From Actinomycetes bacterium (GTDB lineage: Bacteria > Actinomycetota > Acidimicrobiia > Spongiisociales > UBA5794), in the NCBI GenBank assembly GCA_024275815.1, contig JAJRYI010000334.1:1-7215 (forward strand): a stretch of 7,215 bases of DNA. The letters run 5' to 3'. Of the stretch, positions 6,653 to 7,215 are shown in pieces. Position numbers and translations under genes: made by a program. Below the pieces are notes generated by a model that was not told the origin of the DNA, searched no databases, and saw only the letters and a program-made list of their open reading frames with translations. Positions within the stretch are counted from its first letter, which is position 1; each line of letters opens with the position of its first letter.

Positions 6653-7015
6653 GTGGATCCAATCCTGATCATCATCCTGGCCGTTGTGGTCGTCGCCGTC
6701 GTGGTGGTGGCCCTGATGGCGACGAGGCGCAGGCCGGACGGGTCGACTGCACGTCCGACGGCACCGACGCCTCCAAAGACCGAGAAGGGTCTGCGTGATC
6801 GCCTCGCCAGGCCACGCGGTGCCCTCGCCGGGGCGCTCAGCAGCCTCTTTTCGTCGCCGCACCTCGATGACGCAGACTGGGAGGAGTTAGAGGACGCCCT
6901 CGTAGCGGCCGATGTCGGGCCACAGACAGCGTCCGAGATCGTCGCTACGGTCAGATCGGCAAAGCCGGCGTCCGGCGAGGAGGCCCGTTCCCTTCTCGAA
7001 CGTGAGCTCGTGTAG
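6653..7015 (+). CDS. ftsY: FtsY N-terminal part (membrane segment and N domain), ends at in-frame TAG
   Basis: 120 codons from GTG 6653 to TAG 7013-7015. FtsY is the signal recognition particle receptor, a GTPase that docks ribosome-nascent chain complexes at the membrane. Residues about 4-22 are an unbroken Ile/Val/Leu/Ala stretch followed by RRR, a membrane anchor of the kind seen in actinobacterial FtsY. A Pro/Thr-rich linker (about 28-41) leads to the N domain: LRDRLARPRGALAGALSSLF, then DWEELEDALVAADVGPQTA, the conserved helix of SRP GTPases, and EEARSLLERELV. Translation should then continue as ILAGKDRKL and the GTPase domain, and it does so in the same frame immediately after the TAG. 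The product as written would lack the whole G domain. The stop is therefore either a sequence error, a true nonsense mutation or a read-through site. The start is supported by GAGAGGT five bases upstream. Identity as FtsY is firm; intactness is not. Confidence 0.8.
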   Translation: MDPILIIILAVVVVAVVVVALMATRRRPDGSTARPTAPTPPKTEKGLRDRLARPRGALAGALSSLFSSPHLDDADWEELEDALVAADVGPQTASEIVATVRSAKPASGEEARSLLERELV

Positions 7016-7215
7016 ATACTCGCCGGCAAGGACCGCAAACTCCATCTCGAGGGCTCTCCAGCGGTGATCATCGTCGTTGGTGTCAACGGGACGGGGAAGA
7101 CGACCAGTATCGCCAAGATCGCGAACGAGCTCGTGAGCGCCGACTCATCGGTCGTTCTCGGCGCGGCAGACACGTTTCGAGCCGCCGCCGACACACAGCT
7201 GCGGGCCTGGGGGGA
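7016..7215 (+). pseudogene. ftsY: FtsY GTPase (G) domain after the in-frame stop, cut by window end
   Basis: This continues in exactly the same reading frame as the preceding N domain, separated only by the single TAG codon. It reads ILAGKDRKLHLEGSP, then the first strand VIIVVGVNGTGKTT with the G1 P-loop GVNGTGKT (7079-7102), and AADTFRAAADTQLRAWG with the SRP-GTPase motif DTFRAAA (7169-7189). These match FtsY closely, and no residue in the visible part looks decayed, which argues against an old pseudogene. The later GTPase motifs lie right of the window. The first in-frame start codon after the stop is GTG 7064-7066, preceded by GAGGG at 7049-7053 with ten bases between, so some callers would start a separate truncated FtsY there. 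The label pseudogene is provisional: it could be the intact remainder of a gene with one wrong base. Confidence 0.6.
7049..7066 (+). promoter_or_regulatory. Possible internal translation restart in ftsY
   Basis: GAGGG at 7049-7053 and GTG at 7064-7066 are the only plausible in-frame initiation signals visible between the TAG and the P-loop. Starting there would give a G-domain protein beginning at its first beta strand and lacking the N domain. It may be chance. Confidence 0.25.

Noticed and set aside
1..7215. A novel defence, mobile or biosynthetic system
   Set aside because: Every base is accounted for by conserved housekeeping genes in a known actinobacterial order; no transposase, integrase, CRISPR, toxin-antitoxin or unknown gene cluster is visible.

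Overview
The window is a compact, entirely plus-strand block of conserved housekeeping genes from a GC-rich bacterium. The order coaD, sepIVA-like, DUF177 (YceD), rpmF, plsX, rnc, smc, ftsY, together with a SepIVA/DivIVA-type coiled-coil protein, an FtsY with an N-terminal membrane segment and two probable leaderless promoters, points to an actinobacterium (Actinomycetota). A deep-branching class such as Acidimicrobiia is possible, but no rRNA or other diagnostic marker is present to settle it.

Layout: 1-189 is the 3' end of coaD (coenzyme A synthesis). It overlaps by ATGA with a 173-residue DivIVA-family coiled-coil gene (186-707). A 42-base gap with a candidate leaderless promoter leads to the DUF177 gene (750-1256), which is followed at short spacing by rpmF (ribosomal protein L32, 1275-1451), plsX (phospholipid synthesis, 1457-2434) and rnc (RNase III, 2437-3126). 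The largest intergenic gap, 56 bases, holds inverted repeats and a second candidate leaderless promoter. It precedes smc (chromosome condensation, 3183-6623). After 29 bases comes ftsY (signal recognition particle receptor), which runs off the right edge. No stretch of 300 bases lacks a gene, and there are no RNA genes, mobile elements or CRISPR arrays.

The genes probably form two or three transcription units that tie growth functions together: cofactor and membrane lipid supply (coaD, plsX), envelope and division (sepIVA), ribosome and RNA maturation (DUF177, rpmF, rnc), chromosome organisation (smc) and membrane protein targeting (ftsY).

The most notable anomaly is in ftsY. The reading frame is perfectly maintained from the N-terminal membrane segment through the N domain into the GTPase domain, but a single in-frame TAG stands at codon 121 (7013-7015), between the N and G domains. 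Because ftsY is normally essential, this is either a sequence error, a real nonsense mutation, or a split or read-through gene. Three other genes here (sepIVA, rpmF, smc) end at TAG, so a general reassignment of TAG is not supported. I found no undescribed multi-gene system in this window.
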